Of a DNA stretch of 64,000 nt, positions 52,079 to 61,929 are shown piece after piece; position 1 is the first letter of the stretch; every line of letters starts with the position of its first letter. Both the position numbers and the translations under genes were made by a program. The stretch spans positions 48,246-112,245 of IMG/VR virus record IMGVR_UViG_3300046314_000148. The stretch is one strand, 5' to 3'. The notes beneath the pieces were generated by a model. The model worked only from the letters and a program-made list of their open reading frames with translations. It did not search any database and was not told the DNA's origin. This stretch comes from a virus.

Positions 52079-55000
52079 ATGTCTACTCTTTTAAGCCTAT
52101 ACACCTCAAAAATACTGAGCGAACACCCTCTTGCAGTGTGGGCACTAGAAGATAGTGCAGACTACGTATCTCTGATACCGCAGGACAAAAGAGATATGTC
52201 CACCTGGTCATCTGAATCAGAGTCAGTTGTGGTAGAAGAGAGTAGCGATCTCGAAAGTCCTATTAGTAGCGAAGCAGTTTATTCAGTTACAGACACCCCA
52301 TCATCTTCTGGAGAATCAGTAACTTTTAGGCTTTCTGGAGATAGCATCGGTAACTTCGATGGTTTAGACTCTAGCTTGGGAACATTCTGCGTATCATCAT
52401 GGATCTATGTTCCAGTAGGAGAAGTATTGTCGATAACCTTGGGAATCTCCTATACAGATGAAACCTATGGGACATCGGATATCTCAAAAAAAATATCTAG
52501 ACTAGTTAACGATAAATGGATGCTAGCATCAGAAACATTCGATGTTCCGCAGGGACTTTCGGAAAACTATGCAATGTTTTTAGAGGTAGAGTACCTTCCA
52601 ACAGAATCTTTAGATCCCGTAACGGCATTTTTCTCAGGGGCAATGGTTGGTCAGTGGTCAGAAGAGTTTTTCCCAACATCCATGGGGGTTCTCCCAGAAT
52701 TCCTGTCTGACGATATCCACGGCATTGAGAATACCACAAAGGGAATTAGGATCTTAGGATCTCTAGAGTCAACAGAAGATGGATATATTCTTGCTAACGA
52801 CACAAGGCTTTTTGCTAGAAATTTTGGAATGCCCCTTGTGTACGGATCGGAGTCGTCAACCACCATATATCCAAATCCCGACCTACCATCTATGCTAGTT
52901 CCAGGTCTAGGGTTTCTTAACAAAACTGGTCAAAACAAAAACTACAGCCTAGAATTCTGGATGAGAATTAATGCATCAACTAGCGTAGAAAAAAGAATTG
53001 TTGGCCCCGTGGCATCGACAGATGGCCTATACGTAGACGGTCCGTTCTTAAAGATAAAGATCGGTGAGCAGTCTAAGTCTCACTTTGTAGGCGAGTGGGC
53101 TAGGCCAATGCTGGTGCACATAGTCATAGCAGATCAAGAAGTATCTCTGTTGGTAAATGGGGAATCAGTCGCCAAGGTAGTCGTGGACAGATCTACACTT
53201 ACGTTTCCAGAAGAATTCATCGATAATGCTCAGGCAGACTGGATAGGCATTTATTCTTACGCTGACACAACACCATTTGAGATAAGCTCAATATCTATGT
53301 ATTCATACCTAGTCTCAGACATCGTTGCAAAGCGTCGCTGGGTCTATGGCCAGGCAGTAGATAATCCAGAGGCACTAAATACAGCATTCGGTGGTAACAA
53401 CGTATACTTCGACTACGAATTCTCCAAGTATTCTAATGGATATAGCTATCCTAAAACTGGTAGCTGGAATGACGGGGTAAGCAACAACATGGAGATATCC
53501 CGTACAAGGCTTTCTACTCCACAGTTCATGCCACCAGTAATTCTTTCAGAAACAAGCAATGAAAAGCAGATACTGATCGACAACCTAGAGTTGCAAAACG
53601 AGTCCGACAACTTCCTAACTATTCCACAAGACTCTAGCATTTACTTTAAGAAGCTAAACCCCCTAAACGATAAGCTAGAGGCAGTCTCTGCAGTTTTCAA
53701 GGTCACATCTAATGACTTTGAAAATCAAACTCTTTTCCTAATTAAAGATATTGTATCTGGCAACTATCTAGAGGTATTTGTTACTCCAGGAATAATTTGG
53801 TACTCCTTTATGTCATACGGACAGATAACGTCATTTGCAGCATCAGCCTATCCAGGCATAGGAGAGATCTTTGCCGTAGCTCTAGCATTCGATAACCTAG
53901 CATCTTATTTTGGAAATGACATATCTGCATTCCTTTCAAACAGAGACTCTCTAGAATTCTTTGTCGGTGGTGGACCAGATAAAGAAACTTTTTCGGGCAA
54001 GATCTATGACGTATCATTTATGAATTCATTTGCATACGCAAAGTCTTTTCAGCACTTTAGCTCAACAGGGCTTTTGATAAGCTCATCACCAATAAATCAG
54101 GCAGAAGCTTCTGGATATATTCTGCCAGCAAAGCTAACAAAGATTGATTCTGTGAATGGGGTTTGGACCTATGAGCAGCTAGTTGCAGATGGCGTCGTAG
54201 ACGGAGGAGACTACAACACAGATTCCTGGATAACCTCATATGATGGTGGATACGCAATGCAATACCTTGCATCTGGAATTATTTCTAACACCAACACAAG
54301 CTATTCCATGAGGATACTAGAAAAGGATGACACCATGCTCCTTGACGTATATTCTTATGGCTCTTGGACAACATCTTTGCCTATGTCTTATTTCGGAAAG
54401 TATGTGACAGATTCTAGAGGAAACAAGGCGTATGACCTAGACTTTATTCAGTTTAACGTCGGATATCCATCTCCTGGAAGCTTTGTTCGCATAACAGAAA
54501 CAGATGAGTCCTGGACGTATCAAGATTTAAGCCTAAAATTCTCAAGGCCTGTACAGAAGAGATATAGCGACCTTGACAATGGCCTATACACTGGATACAT
54601 CGACTATACAGATTTGCAATATAACGCCAGACAATCATACAGGTATGACACGTCTAGTTCTCTAGTTAGAACTTATGTGTACTTTAAAGAGGTATCTTCT
54701 GGAATGTCTAACTCAGAAAGCTACTACTCAGAAGTAGTCTTGCCACCTAAAGATGGTATCGTTTCTCCAGGGCCAGAGTGGATAAACACCAAGTACGAAG
54801 TGGTTGACGACATGATAGTTTACCCACCGACTGGGGTAGACTTCTCGAAGATGGAAATGTTCGTAGAGGTTGTGGCAAGAGTAGATGGCGTATCAGATAA
54901 GCCAATAGCCATAGACAGATTGCAGCTAGCCTCTATGTCACTCAACAATTCCTATGGAACTCCAATTGGTACAAAATTTGGTACAGACGTTTTCCCTTTT

Positions 55001-55816
55001 ACAAAAAATGGAGTGTATTACGACTTCAAAACAAAGAACCCATTCAGCATCTATAAGGGAAGCACCCCATACCTATATCTGAGCAAGAATAGCGGTATCC
55101 GAGTTAGAGGAGACTTCTCTGCAATAGGAACTCGTGGCATCGAGATCCCAGTAAATCCAGAGAAGTCGTCAAACTATAGAATGATTGCCCTTCAGTTCTT
55201 TGCAAAGTTTGATGATGATTTTTTCCCATACTCTCCTACAGAGATCTTGGAGATACAGTCACCATCAACACACCTGAAGTTCTTCATGGAGGCAGCTCAT
55301 CCAGAAGGTAAGAGAGCAAAGATATACGCAGTAAATGCCAAGACTGGCCAGGTAGAAAATGGAATTGGATTCTATATAAATGGAAAAATAGTAAAAGATG
55401 CTATCCTTACGATCAAGCAGTGGGCATCTGTTGGTATTGGTCTGGCAAGTCCTGTAGACTTTTCCGTATTGGGCGGCTCAGTTAGGATAACTGGCCCACT
55501 GACGATGACAAATATTTCATACTATAATGCTGTTAATCTGCAGCAAATTCAGAGTACATCTGCTAGACCTTGGTCAAAGGTTAAGCAAGACGGAATGCTC
55601 GAGATAGATTGGGCGTACTGGGAAGGACAGTTCAAGTGGTTCGAGGTGCTTGTCCTATCGTCATCAAGCTTCTACGGCATTGATCCATCTGGAATATACA
55701 AAACATATGCAGGAACTGCTCGGGTAGGAATAGACGATAAAACAATTTTACGTGCTGGTCGATACAGATATCGCATGCTAACTAGGGCAACGACGGATCT
55801 GTTTGTAATCAATTAA
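52079..55816 (+). CDS. Giant minor tail protein with LamG-like domains
   Basis: 1245 residues starting LLSLYTSKILSEHPLAVWALED, a start seen in actinophage minor tail proteins. Several concanavalin/LamG-like jelly rolls are visible (YSLEFWMRIN then VHIVIADQEVSLLVNGESV near 300-370, and a later copy), which bind carbohydrates. It is probably at the tail tip or the base of fibres. TAAAAT about 9 nt upstream of the ATG. Confidence 0.75.
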   Translation: MSTLLSLYTSKILSEHPLAVWALEDSADYVSLIPQDKRDMSTWSSESESVVVEESSDLESPISSEAVYSVTDTPSSSGESVTFRLSGDSIGNFDGLDSSLGTFCVSSWIYVPVGEVLSITLGISYTDETYGTSDISKKISRLVNDKWMLASETFDVPQGLSENYAMFLEVEYLPTESLDPVTAFFSGAMVGQWSEEFFPTSMGVLPEFLSDDIHGIENTTKGIRILGSLESTEDGYILANDTRLFARNFGMPLVYGSESSTTIYPNPDLPSMLVPGLGFLNKTGQNKNYSLEFWMRINASTSVEKRIVGPVASTDGLYVDGPFLKIKIGEQSKSHFVGEWARPMLVHIVIADQEVSLLVNGESVAKVVVDRSTLTFPEEFIDNAQADWIGIYSYADTTPFEISSISMYSYLVSDIVAKRRWVYGQAVDNPEALNTAFGGNNVYFDYEFSKYSNGYSYPKTGSWNDGVSNNMEISRTRLSTPQFMPPVILSETSNEKQILIDNLELQNESDNFLTIPQDSSIYFKKLNPLNDKLEAVSAVFKVTSNDFENQTLFLIKDIVSGNYLEVFVTPGIIWYSFMSYGQITSFAASAYPGIGEIFAVALAFDNLASYFGNDISAFLSNRDSLEFFVGGGPDKETFSGKIYDVSFMNSFAYAKSFQHFSSTGLLISSSPINQAEASGYILPAKLTKIDSVNGVWTYEQLVADGVVDGGDYNTDSWITSYDGGYAMQYLASGIISNTNTSYSMRILEKDDTMLLDVYSYGSWTTSLPMSYFGKYVTDSRGNKAYDLDFIQFNVGYPSPGSFVRITETDESWTYQDLSLKFSRPVQKRYSDLDNGLYTGYIDYTDLQYNARQSYRYDTSSSLVRTYVYFKEVSSGMSNSESYYSEVVLPPKDGIVSPGPEWINTKYEVVDDMIVYPPTGVDFSKMEMFVEVVARVDGVSDKPIAIDRLQLASMSLNNSYGTPIGTKFGTDVFPFTKNGVYYDFKTKNPFSIYKGSTPYLYLSKNSGIRVRGDFSAIGTRGIEIPVNPEKSSNYRMIALQFFAKFDDDFFPYSPTEILEIQSPSTHLKFFMEAAHPEGKRAKIYAVNAKTGQVENGIGFYINGKIVKDAILTIKQWASVGIGLASPVDFSVLGGSVRITGPLTMTNISYYNAVNLQQIQSTSARPWSKVKQDGMLEIDWAYWEGQFKWFEVLVLSSSSFYGIDPSGIYKTYAGTARVGIDDKTILRAGRYRYRMLTRATTDLFVIN

Positions 55817-55840
55817 GTATAATATGGTATACTAGTGGTT

Positions 55841-56215
55841 ATGAATGCTGAAAAATTTAAAGCTCCTGGTCAAGTCGGGGAATCAAAAATATCTATTGTT
55901 GACAAAGGATATGACTGGGGAATTTACTTCTGGAAGAAGGCCAACGGCAAGCCTTTTACAGATGGAAACGGTAGTGTCTTGAACATACCGTCTCATAGGG
56001 GTGACGCAATTCAGATTCATAAGCTACAGCAAGAGGCCACAGCCCTAGGTCAGGGTGATGGGTCCTATGAGTTCATGCCAGGAGTGGCAAGAATATCTGA
56101 AGATGAGTACGCAGAGCAAAAGGAGCGTATGAGTCAGGGATTGATCCCAAACCTAAATGACCTTGGAGCGGTAATGGCTGCAAAGCAAACCCTAGCAATG
56201 TACGGGGAAGAGTAA
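55841..56215 (+). CDS. Hypothetical protein before the portal gene
   Basis: The ATG at 55841 follows TATACT by 7 nt. 124 residues: a beta N-terminal half (SISIVDKGYDWGIYFW) and a helical acidic half. May be a small-terminase replacement or portal chaperone by position only. Confidence 0.55.
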   Translation: MNAEKFKAPGQVGESKISIVDKGYDWGIYFWKKANGKPFTDGNGSVLNIPSHRGDAIQIHKLQQEATALGQGDGSYEFMPGVARISEDEYAEQKERMSQGLIPNLNDLGAVMAAKQTLAMYGEE

Positions 56216-56218
56216 GAA

Positions 56219-57862
56219 ATGTCTAATAACGAATACTACATAAGAGATATCGGACTACCAGAATTTGAAAAAGATGCTGACCTATTTAAGGACCAAGATC
56301 CATTCCTTAAGCAATGGGGAGATCTAAAAGAGCTAAACGGTATAGAGAAAAACTTTAAGCGTAGATCAGACAGAATTGAAAAGGCAGACTATGCCATTGA
56401 CACAACCGTTGGATACAACAACGTAGACATTAATGACATTGGTTACCAAGACAGTGCTTTAGCAATTAACCGTGGTATTAATGGTGCAACATCAAAGGAA
56501 ATTAACCCAGGTAGAGTATACCGAAATGGTTACGGTATTTTCGATGTTATAACACCACCATGGAACCTATACGAGCTAGCAAATTACTACGATACATCAT
56601 TCGCTAACCACGCAGCAATTGACGCTAAGGTGGAAAACATCGTTGGATTGGGGCATGACTTCCTTCCGACAAAGCGTACAGAGATGGCCCTAGAGGGCTC
56701 AACAAACTCATCAGCTACAGAGAAGGCTCGCAAGCGTATCGAAAGAGCCAAGTATGAGCTGCACGACTGGTCAGAGTCACTCAACGACGACGACTCATTC
56801 ACCAACACCCTAATGAAGTTTTACACCGATGTTCAGGCAACTGGTAACGGCTACCTAGAAATCGGCAGAACAGTAACTGGAGAAATTGGTTATGTTGGCC
56901 ACATTCCTGCAACGACAATGCGTGTACGCAGACTAAAGGATGGCTACATTCAGATCATTGGAAACAAGGTCGTTTACTTCCGTAACTTCGGGGCAAAGAA
57001 CCAGAACCCAATAACCAATGATCCACGTCCAAATGAGATTATCCACTACAAGGAATACTCTCCACTAAACACTTTTTATGGTGTTCCAGATATTATGTCT
57101 GCAATATCATCACTTCACGGAGATGCTCTGGCATCACAGTACAACATTGACTACTTCACCAACAAGGGTGTCCCACGCTACATCGTGACCTTGAAGGGTG
57201 CAAAGCTCTCTGAGGAAGCAGAGGACAAGATGTTCCGATTCCTACAGACAAGCCTCAAGGGGTCTAACCACAGAACCCTATACATTCCACTTCCTGGAGA
57301 CTCAGACACCAATAAGGTAGAGTTTAAGATGGAGGCTGTTGAGAACGGCACACAAGAAGCCTCATTCAACGAATACCGAATTAGGAACCGTGACGACATT
57401 CTAGTTGCACACCAGGTTCCTCTATCTAAGATCGGTGGCGGAGACTCTTCTGCTATCGCTGCAGCTTTGGCTCAGGATAGAACATTCAAGGAGCAGGTTG
57501 CAAGACCTGCACAGCGTAACCTGGAAAAGGCAATTAATAAAATTATTAAAGAGAAGACAGATCTTCTAGAGTTTAAGCTCAACGAACTAACCCTTACTGA
57601 CGAAATTGCTCAATCTCAGATTATCGAGAGATATGTTAAGAACCAGGTGATCACTAAGAATGAAGCTAGAATTCAGCTTGGCTTGCCACAGCATGAAGAA
57701 GGTGACGAGTTCTTGGATCTATCTCCAAGACAGGCAACAGATGCAAGGGCTAACATGGCAGGTAACCGTGCAAGAGATTCAGAAAGAGCAAACAACTCTT
57801 CTGACAACACTGCTACAATTTCTGGCAGAAATGCTCAGGGAGAGGGCCGCTCCTCACAATAA
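56219..57862 (+). CDS. Portal protein (HK97/PF04860-like)
   Basis: 547 residues. Core blocks: HYKEYSPLNTFYGVPDIMSAISS (crown/wing entry), NIDYFTNKGVPRYIV, GSNHRTLYIP, DDILVAHQVPLSKIGG and EARIQLGLPQ, with a Ser/Asn-rich C-terminal tail. It forms the dodecameric DNA gate of the head. The gene follows the small hypothetical gene and precedes the protease after a TATAAT promoter. Confidence 0.92.
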   Translation: MSNNEYYIRDIGLPEFEKDADLFKDQDPFLKQWGDLKELNGIEKNFKRRSDRIEKADYAIDTTVGYNNVDINDIGYQDSALAINRGINGATSKEINPGRVYRNGYGIFDVITPPWNLYELANYYDTSFANHAAIDAKVENIVGLGHDFLPTKRTEMALEGSTNSSATEKARKRIERAKYELHDWSESLNDDDSFTNTLMKFYTDVQATGNGYLEIGRTVTGEIGYVGHIPATTMRVRRLKDGYIQIIGNKVVYFRNFGAKNQNPITNDPRPNEIIHYKEYSPLNTFYGVPDIMSAISSLHGDALASQYNIDYFTNKGVPRYIVTLKGAKLSEEAEDKMFRFLQTSLKGSNHRTLYIPLPGDSDTNKVEFKMEAVENGTQEASFNEYRIRNRDDILVAHQVPLSKIGGGDSSAIAAALAQDRTFKEQVARPAQRNLEKAINKIIKEKTDLLEFKLNELTLTDEIAQSQIIERYVKNQVITKNEARIQLGLPQHEEGDEFLDLSPRQATDARANMAGNRARDSERANNSSDNTATISGRNAQGEGRSSQ

Positions 57863-57879
57863 AAAAGTTATTAACAGGG

Positions 57880-57888
57880 TTATCCACA
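57880..57888 (+). other. DnaA-box sequence TTATCCACA
   Basis: A single TTATCCACA between portal and protease genes, in AT-rich sequence. Could be chance or part of a regulatory site. Confidence 0.4.
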
Positions 57889-57916
57889 TTTAATAACATT
57901 TTTTAGAAAAAGGGGG

Positions 57917-57931
57917 TATAATTAAACTACC
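57917..57931 (+). promoter_or_regulatory. -10 TATAAT before the protease gene
   Basis: TATAAT 57917-57922 then 9 nt to the ATG at 57932. It starts the head-gene transcript. Confidence 0.55.
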
Positions 57932-59266
57932 ATGACTATCGCTAAAGCACATTGGGATTCAGAGGGTGAGAATGTTCGCCTATCTATGCCCTTCAGTAAA
58001 GTAGACAAAGAACGTCGCATCGTTTCTGGATTTGCTACACTTGACAACGTTGATCGCCAGAAGGACATCGTCACTTCTGAAGCGTCAGTAAAGGCCTTCT
58101 CAAAGTTCCGTGGGAACATCCGAGAAATGCACCAACCACTAGCTGTTGGTAAGATGGTAGCTTTCAAGGAAGACAAGTACTTCGACCCAGAGTCGAAGAA
58201 ATTTTACTCTGGAGTATATGTTTCTGCATATGTTTCCAAGGGTGCACAGGACACCTGGGAGAAGGTACTTGATGGTACCCTTTCAGGTTTTTCAATTGGC
58301 GGTAGAATGAACAAGTGGGATGATGCCTACGACGAGAAGATGGATTCAACCATCCGCATCATTAAAGAGTATGACCTCGTAGAGCTGTCTCTAGTAGACA
58401 CCCCAGCCAACCAGTTCGCAAACATTTTGTCTGTCGAGAAGGTTGACGGCAAGGACACCGTTAAGGGTGTTGACACAGAAATTGAAAACGTATTCTGGGA
58501 CAAAGAGTCTGGCGTAGTAATCCTCTCACAGAATGAAGCTGAGAAGTCTCCAGCTTCTGGGGAGCCAATGCAAAATATAGGTTTCGTTGAAAAAAATGAT
58601 AACGAAAAAACAGATATGATAAAGTTCTTAGTTGATAGTGCTAAAGGCATTAATACAATTGAGATTATTAAGGAGGCAAGTCCTATGACTGAAACAACAA
58701 ATGACATCACAGAAAAGTCTGATGATGTAGTTGAAGAATCACAGGTCGCTCCAGAGGCAGATGCAGCAGTTGAAGCAGCAGATGTGGCAGTAGAGAAGTC
58801 AGCAGACGCTGACGAGGATGACAAGCCTGGTTCTACCGTACCTGAAGAGGCAGACGACATGTCTGGCGAAGAGGACGACAAGAAGGAAACAGAGAAGTCA
58901 GACACTACTGATGCAGAAGTTGAGACAGCTGAGGAAGTATCTAAGTCAGATGACACAGTAGAAGCATCTATCGAAGATGTTAAGACTGTCATCACAAAGG
59001 CCTTTAGCGATCTAACTGCAGTAGTTCAGGCACAAGCTGAGCAAATTGCAGAACTACACAAGTCTATTACTGAAGTAAAGAATGAGGTAACTTCAAGTAA
59101 AGACGTGTTTAACGAGTTTGGAAAGAGAGTGGACGCTGTTGAAGCTGACACTGCTTTCCGTAAATCTGGTGATCTAGGCGAGATCATTCAGGAATCTCAA
59201 CCAGAAAAGGTTGAGAAATCCCTATGGGGCGGTCGTTTCCTCAAAACTGCCGATTTATTCAAATAA
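57932..59266 (+). CDS. Prohead protease with acidic scaffold-like tail
   Basis: The HK97-type S78 protease domain is at 1-170: His67 in REMHQP and catalytic Ser121 in SGFSIGG, with LVDTPANQ. From about 230 the protein is very acidic and Ala/Val-rich (EADAAVEAADVAVEKSAD and on), then coiled coil to the end (QPEKVEKSLWGGRFLKTADLFK). The C-terminal part is the expected scaffold. An in-frame ATG at 58685 with a strong ribosome site may make it separately. Confidence 0.9.
   Translation: MTIAKAHWDSEGENVRLSMPFSKVDKERRIVSGFATLDNVDRQKDIVTSEASVKAFSKFRGNIREMHQPLAVGKMVAFKEDKYFDPESKKFYSGVYVSAYVSKGAQDTWEKVLDGTLSGFSIGGRMNKWDDAYDEKMDSTIRIIKEYDLVELSLVDTPANQFANILSVEKVDGKDTVKGVDTEIENVFWDKESGVVILSQNEAEKSPASGEPMQNIGFVEKNDNEKTDMIKFLVDSAKGINTIEIIKEASPMTETTNDITEKSDDVVEESQVAPEADAAVEAADVAVEKSADADEDDKPGSTVPEEADDMSGEEDDKKETEKSDTTDAEVETAEEVSKSDDTVEASIEDVKTVITKAFSDLTAVVQAQAEQIAELHKSITEVKNEVTSSKDVFNEFGKRVDAVEADTAFRKSGDLGEIIQESQPEKVEKSLWGGRFLKTADLFK
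58685..59266 (+). CDS. Nested in-frame scaffold protein (internal start)
   Basis: AAGGAGG lies 7-8 nt before ATG 58685, codon 252 of the protease ORF. Translation would give a 193-residue acidic coiled-coil protein identical to the protease tail, as in lambda Nu3. Confidence 0.5.
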   Translation: MTETTNDITEKSDDVVEESQVAPEADAAVEAADVAVEKSADADEDDKPGSTVPEEADDMSGEEDDKKETEKSDTTDAEVETAEEVSKSDDTVEASIEDVKTVITKAFSDLTAVVQAQAEQIAELHKSITEVKNEVTSSKDVFNEFGKRVDAVEADTAFRKSGDLGEIIQESQPEKVEKSLWGGRFLKTADLFK

Positions 59267-59293
59267 ATAAAAATCACTTAGGAGGTGACAATT

Positions 59294-60430
59294 ATGTCGG
59301 AAGAAATTAAGAAAAACAATCCAGATTCATCAGGTAATGATTCTGGTCTATTTAATGGAGAAGGTGCGTTTGCATCTGGTTCAGAAGCTGGAGCTAACAT
59401 CCCAGGTAACTATGCTACAGCAGGTGTCCTTGGAAACATTGCTACAGCGAACCTAGGTACAACCTCTGGTCCAAATGCTATTAACCCTTCAGGTGAGGCA
59501 GGTTCAGGTATCCTACGCCCAGAGCAGGCACGTCGTTTTATTGACTACGTGTGGGATGCCACTATTCTCGCCAAGGATGGTCGCAGAGTAACAATGCGAG
59601 CAAACACCATGGAACTCGAGAAGGTTAATGTTGGAGAGCGTGTTATCCGTGCAGCAGCACAGGCTAACGGTGACTACACTAACACTGGAGCAACATTCTC
59701 AAAGGTAGAGCTTACCACCAAGAAGATTCGCTTGGACTGGGAAGTATCTGCTGAATCACTAGAAGACGGAATTGAAGGAGGTGCCCTTGAAGATCACCTA
59801 GTTCGTTTGATGACAAACGCTTTTGCTAATGACATCGAAGATCTAGCTATCAATGGTACTGGAGATTCTGGCGACGGTGCATTCCTTGGAATTATGCAAG
59901 GATTCACTGACAAGGTAACCACCAACGGCGACGCACACGAAGCTGTTGTAACTGTTGCAGACAACGCATGGACAACCGATGCAATGCAGAAGATTATTCT
60001 TGCAATGCCTCGCAAGTACCGTGCACTAAAGTCTAACTTGAAGTTCTACGCTGGAACCGATGCGTTCCAGGGTATCATCAAGAACAACGGTACTTTGGCT
60101 GACGCTATTGCTGAGGCATTTGCAGGTACTCCTGCAGGTACTCCAGCTAACCGCCAGGCATACCTTGACGGTGGAGCTCAAACATTCGGTGGAGCACGTA
60201 CAACCCGTGTTCTAGGCATTGATGTTCAGGAAGTTCCTTACTACCCTGCAGGTTATGTAGACCTTACATTCCCTCAGAACCGTGTATGGGGATTCCAGAG
60301 AGACATCACTGTAAACCGTGAGTACAAGCCAAAGAAGGACACCATTGAGTACACCGTATTCGTACGTTTCGGTATTCAGTGGGAAGAAGAGGACGCCATT
60401 GCGTTCGCTGATGCTGGTGCAGAGAGCTAA
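59294..60430 (+). CDS. Major capsid protein (HK97 fold)
   Basis: 378 residues with the HK97-like order: acidic/helix N-arm, IDYVWDATILAKDGRRVTMRANTMELEKVNVGERVIRAAAQ (E-loop/A-domain), FSKVELTTKKIRLDWEVSAES, and RQYEPKK-type end (REYKPKKDTIEYTVFVRFGIQW). AGGAGG precedes the ATG at 59294. No delta domain is separate, as the protease carries the scaffold. Confidence 0.92.
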   Translation: MSEEIKKNNPDSSGNDSGLFNGEGAFASGSEAGANIPGNYATAGVLGNIATANLGTTSGPNAINPSGEAGSGILRPEQARRFIDYVWDATILAKDGRRVTMRANTMELEKVNVGERVIRAAAQANGDYTNTGATFSKVELTTKKIRLDWEVSAESLEDGIEGGALEDHLVRLMTNAFANDIEDLAINGTGDSGDGAFLGIMQGFTDKVTTNGDAHEAVVTVADNAWTTDAMQKIILAMPRKYRALKSNLKFYAGTDAFQGIIKNNGTLADAIAEAFAGTPAGTPANRQAYLDGGAQTFGGARTTRVLGIDVQEVPYYPAGYVDLTFPQNRVWGFQRDITVNREYKPKKDTIEYTVFVRFGIQWEEEDAIAFADAGAES

Positions 60431-60450
60431 TCTCTAATCAGTACCTTTTA

Positions 60451-60484
60451 GGGGGGCAGGAGTTTCGGCTCCTGCCTCCTTTTT
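60451..60484 (+). terminator. Intrinsic terminator after the capsid gene
   Basis: GGCAGGAG/CTCCTGCC hairpin with TTTCGG loop, followed by TCCTTTTTT. Confidence 0.9.
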
Positions 60485-60520
60485 AATTAGTCTGTTATAA
60501 TTAATATTTAGGAGGTTATT

Positions 60521-61021
60521 ATGTCAGAAGATCTAAATAACAAAGCAAAAGAGGCAAAGATTGCCAAAGAAGAAATCATCGAAGATTCTAAAATTGAAGA
60601 CATTGTTCTAGAAGTAGAAGAAGATGTTGTAGAAGAGCTAGCAGAAGAGCTAGTAGAAGAGCTACAGGAAGAGCTAGAGATTCCTAAGATAGAGGAAGCA
60701 CCAGCTGTCTCTCCAAATGTTATTGCTACACCAAAGCCAGTAGCTTCAGAGAAGCCAGGTCTAGGATACCTAGAGAATGGCGTCATGGGTTCAACTACTG
60801 TCCCAAAGAACTTTGACAAGAAGCCAGCCAAGTCTCCATCTCTAAAGAAGGAGTCAGAGAAGGTAGCCGTTCACTCAACCAAGAATGTAACTTGGAGCGA
60901 AGTTGGTAAGGTGTACCGTGGTTACAATATTGTAACAAAAGAGCAAGCAGATAAGTGGCTTACTCGTGACCACATCAGACTAGCGACCCCAGAAGAGGTT
61001 GCCAAGGAGTTTAAGAACTAA
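60521..61021 (+). CDS. Acidic head-completion-type protein
   Basis: The first 55 residues are an EEL-rich acidic repeat (EELAEELVEELQEEL). A Pro/Ser/Lys linker follows. The C-terminal 50 residues (KVAVHSTKNVTWSEVGKVYRGYNIVTKEQADKWL) are a compact domain common in head-tail region proteins of large actinophages. AGGAGG precedes the start. Confidence 0.65.
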   Translation: MSEDLNNKAKEAKIAKEEIIEDSKIEDIVLEVEEDVVEELAEELVEELQEELEIPKIEEAPAVSPNVIATPKPVASEKPGLGYLENGVMGSTTVPKNFDKKPAKSPSLKKESEKVAVHSTKNVTWSEVGKVYRGYNIVTKEQADKWLTRDHIRLATPEEVAKEFKN

Positions 61022-61929
61022 TGGAAATTTTGAGGGTTCCACCATATCCTATTACGACTACCTGGGATTTGCCAGATGCCAACTACGATTACATCGTCTA
61101 CGTCGAGGATTTGGTGGACCACTCAATTGAAGAAACGACCATTACTTCAAGCTCCACTGGAGTCGTGACATACACTCTTCCAGCATCAAAGGTTCAGTTC
61201 GATAGACAGTTCCTTATCAGATTCTATGATACAGAGCACGAGCACATCATCTACGAGTCAAACTTGGATGTCATTCGTCCATACACCAACCCAAATGAAC
61301 TGGGCACAACAGCCACAGAGATCAGGGAATATAAGAAGTGGGAGCTGATTGCTCGTTCACTTATTGACACATACACCAGCATTGGGTTCTATAACCACAA
61401 GTCAATTTTGCAGGTAGTCGGTAATGGCCTAGACTATATGCCAGTATGGAGAGATGCAAACCGTGTTCTTAAGGTATACGAGAATAACGTTCTAATTTAC
61501 GACATCGATACTCCAGATACCAATGCCTTTAACTATAGAGTAACCCTAGACAACTCTGCAATAGTCAAAGAGTTTACTGGACAGACTAACCTAATTACTA
61601 CCCCATCCCCAACACTTCCAATATCTCGTGGAGACTATGTCTACGACGATAGAAACTATGGAACTTTTGCAAAGGGTGCAGACTACCTATTCGTTCTAGA
61701 CGAGGGCTTTCGTGCTATACCACCAGACATCCAGTATGCTACCGAAATGCTCATGGACGATCTGAAGTGCGGAAAGCTAGACTACTACCAGCGTTACGTG
61801 ACATCCTATAACACTGACCAGTTTAGGCTACAGTTCGACAAGGCAATGCTCAATGGAACAGGGAACGTAATAGTAGACAAGATACTTGATAAGTACATGA
61901 AGTCTATTACTAAAGTCGGAGTTCTATAG
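61021..61929 (+). CDS. Head-tail adaptor-like protein
   Basis: 302 residues: beta N-terminal half with IYESNLDVIRPYTNPNELG and helical core (EYKKWELIARSLIDTYTS), plus YATEMLMDDLKCGKLDYYQRYV, which looks like a gp6-type connector helix set. Coupled by TAATG to the previous gene. Confidence 0.6.
   Translation: MEILRVPPYPITTTWDLPDANYDYIVYVEDLVDHSIEETTITSSSTGVVTYTLPASKVQFDRQFLIRFYDTEHEHIIYESNLDVIRPYTNPNELGTTATEIREYKKWELIARSLIDTYTSIGFYNHKSILQVVGNGLDYMPVWRDANRVLKVYENNVLIYDIDTPDTNAFNYRVTLDNSAIVKEFTGQTNLITTPSPTLPISRGDYVYDDRNYGTFAKGADYLFVLDEGFRAIPPDIQYATEMLMDDLKCGKLDYYQRYVTSYNTDQFRLQFDKAMLNGTGNVIVDKILDKYMKSITKVGVL

Noticed and set aside
58327-58995. 222-codon antisense ORF in the protease gene
   Set aside because: It is a Ser-rich mirror of the acidic, low-complexity protease tail with no ribosome site.
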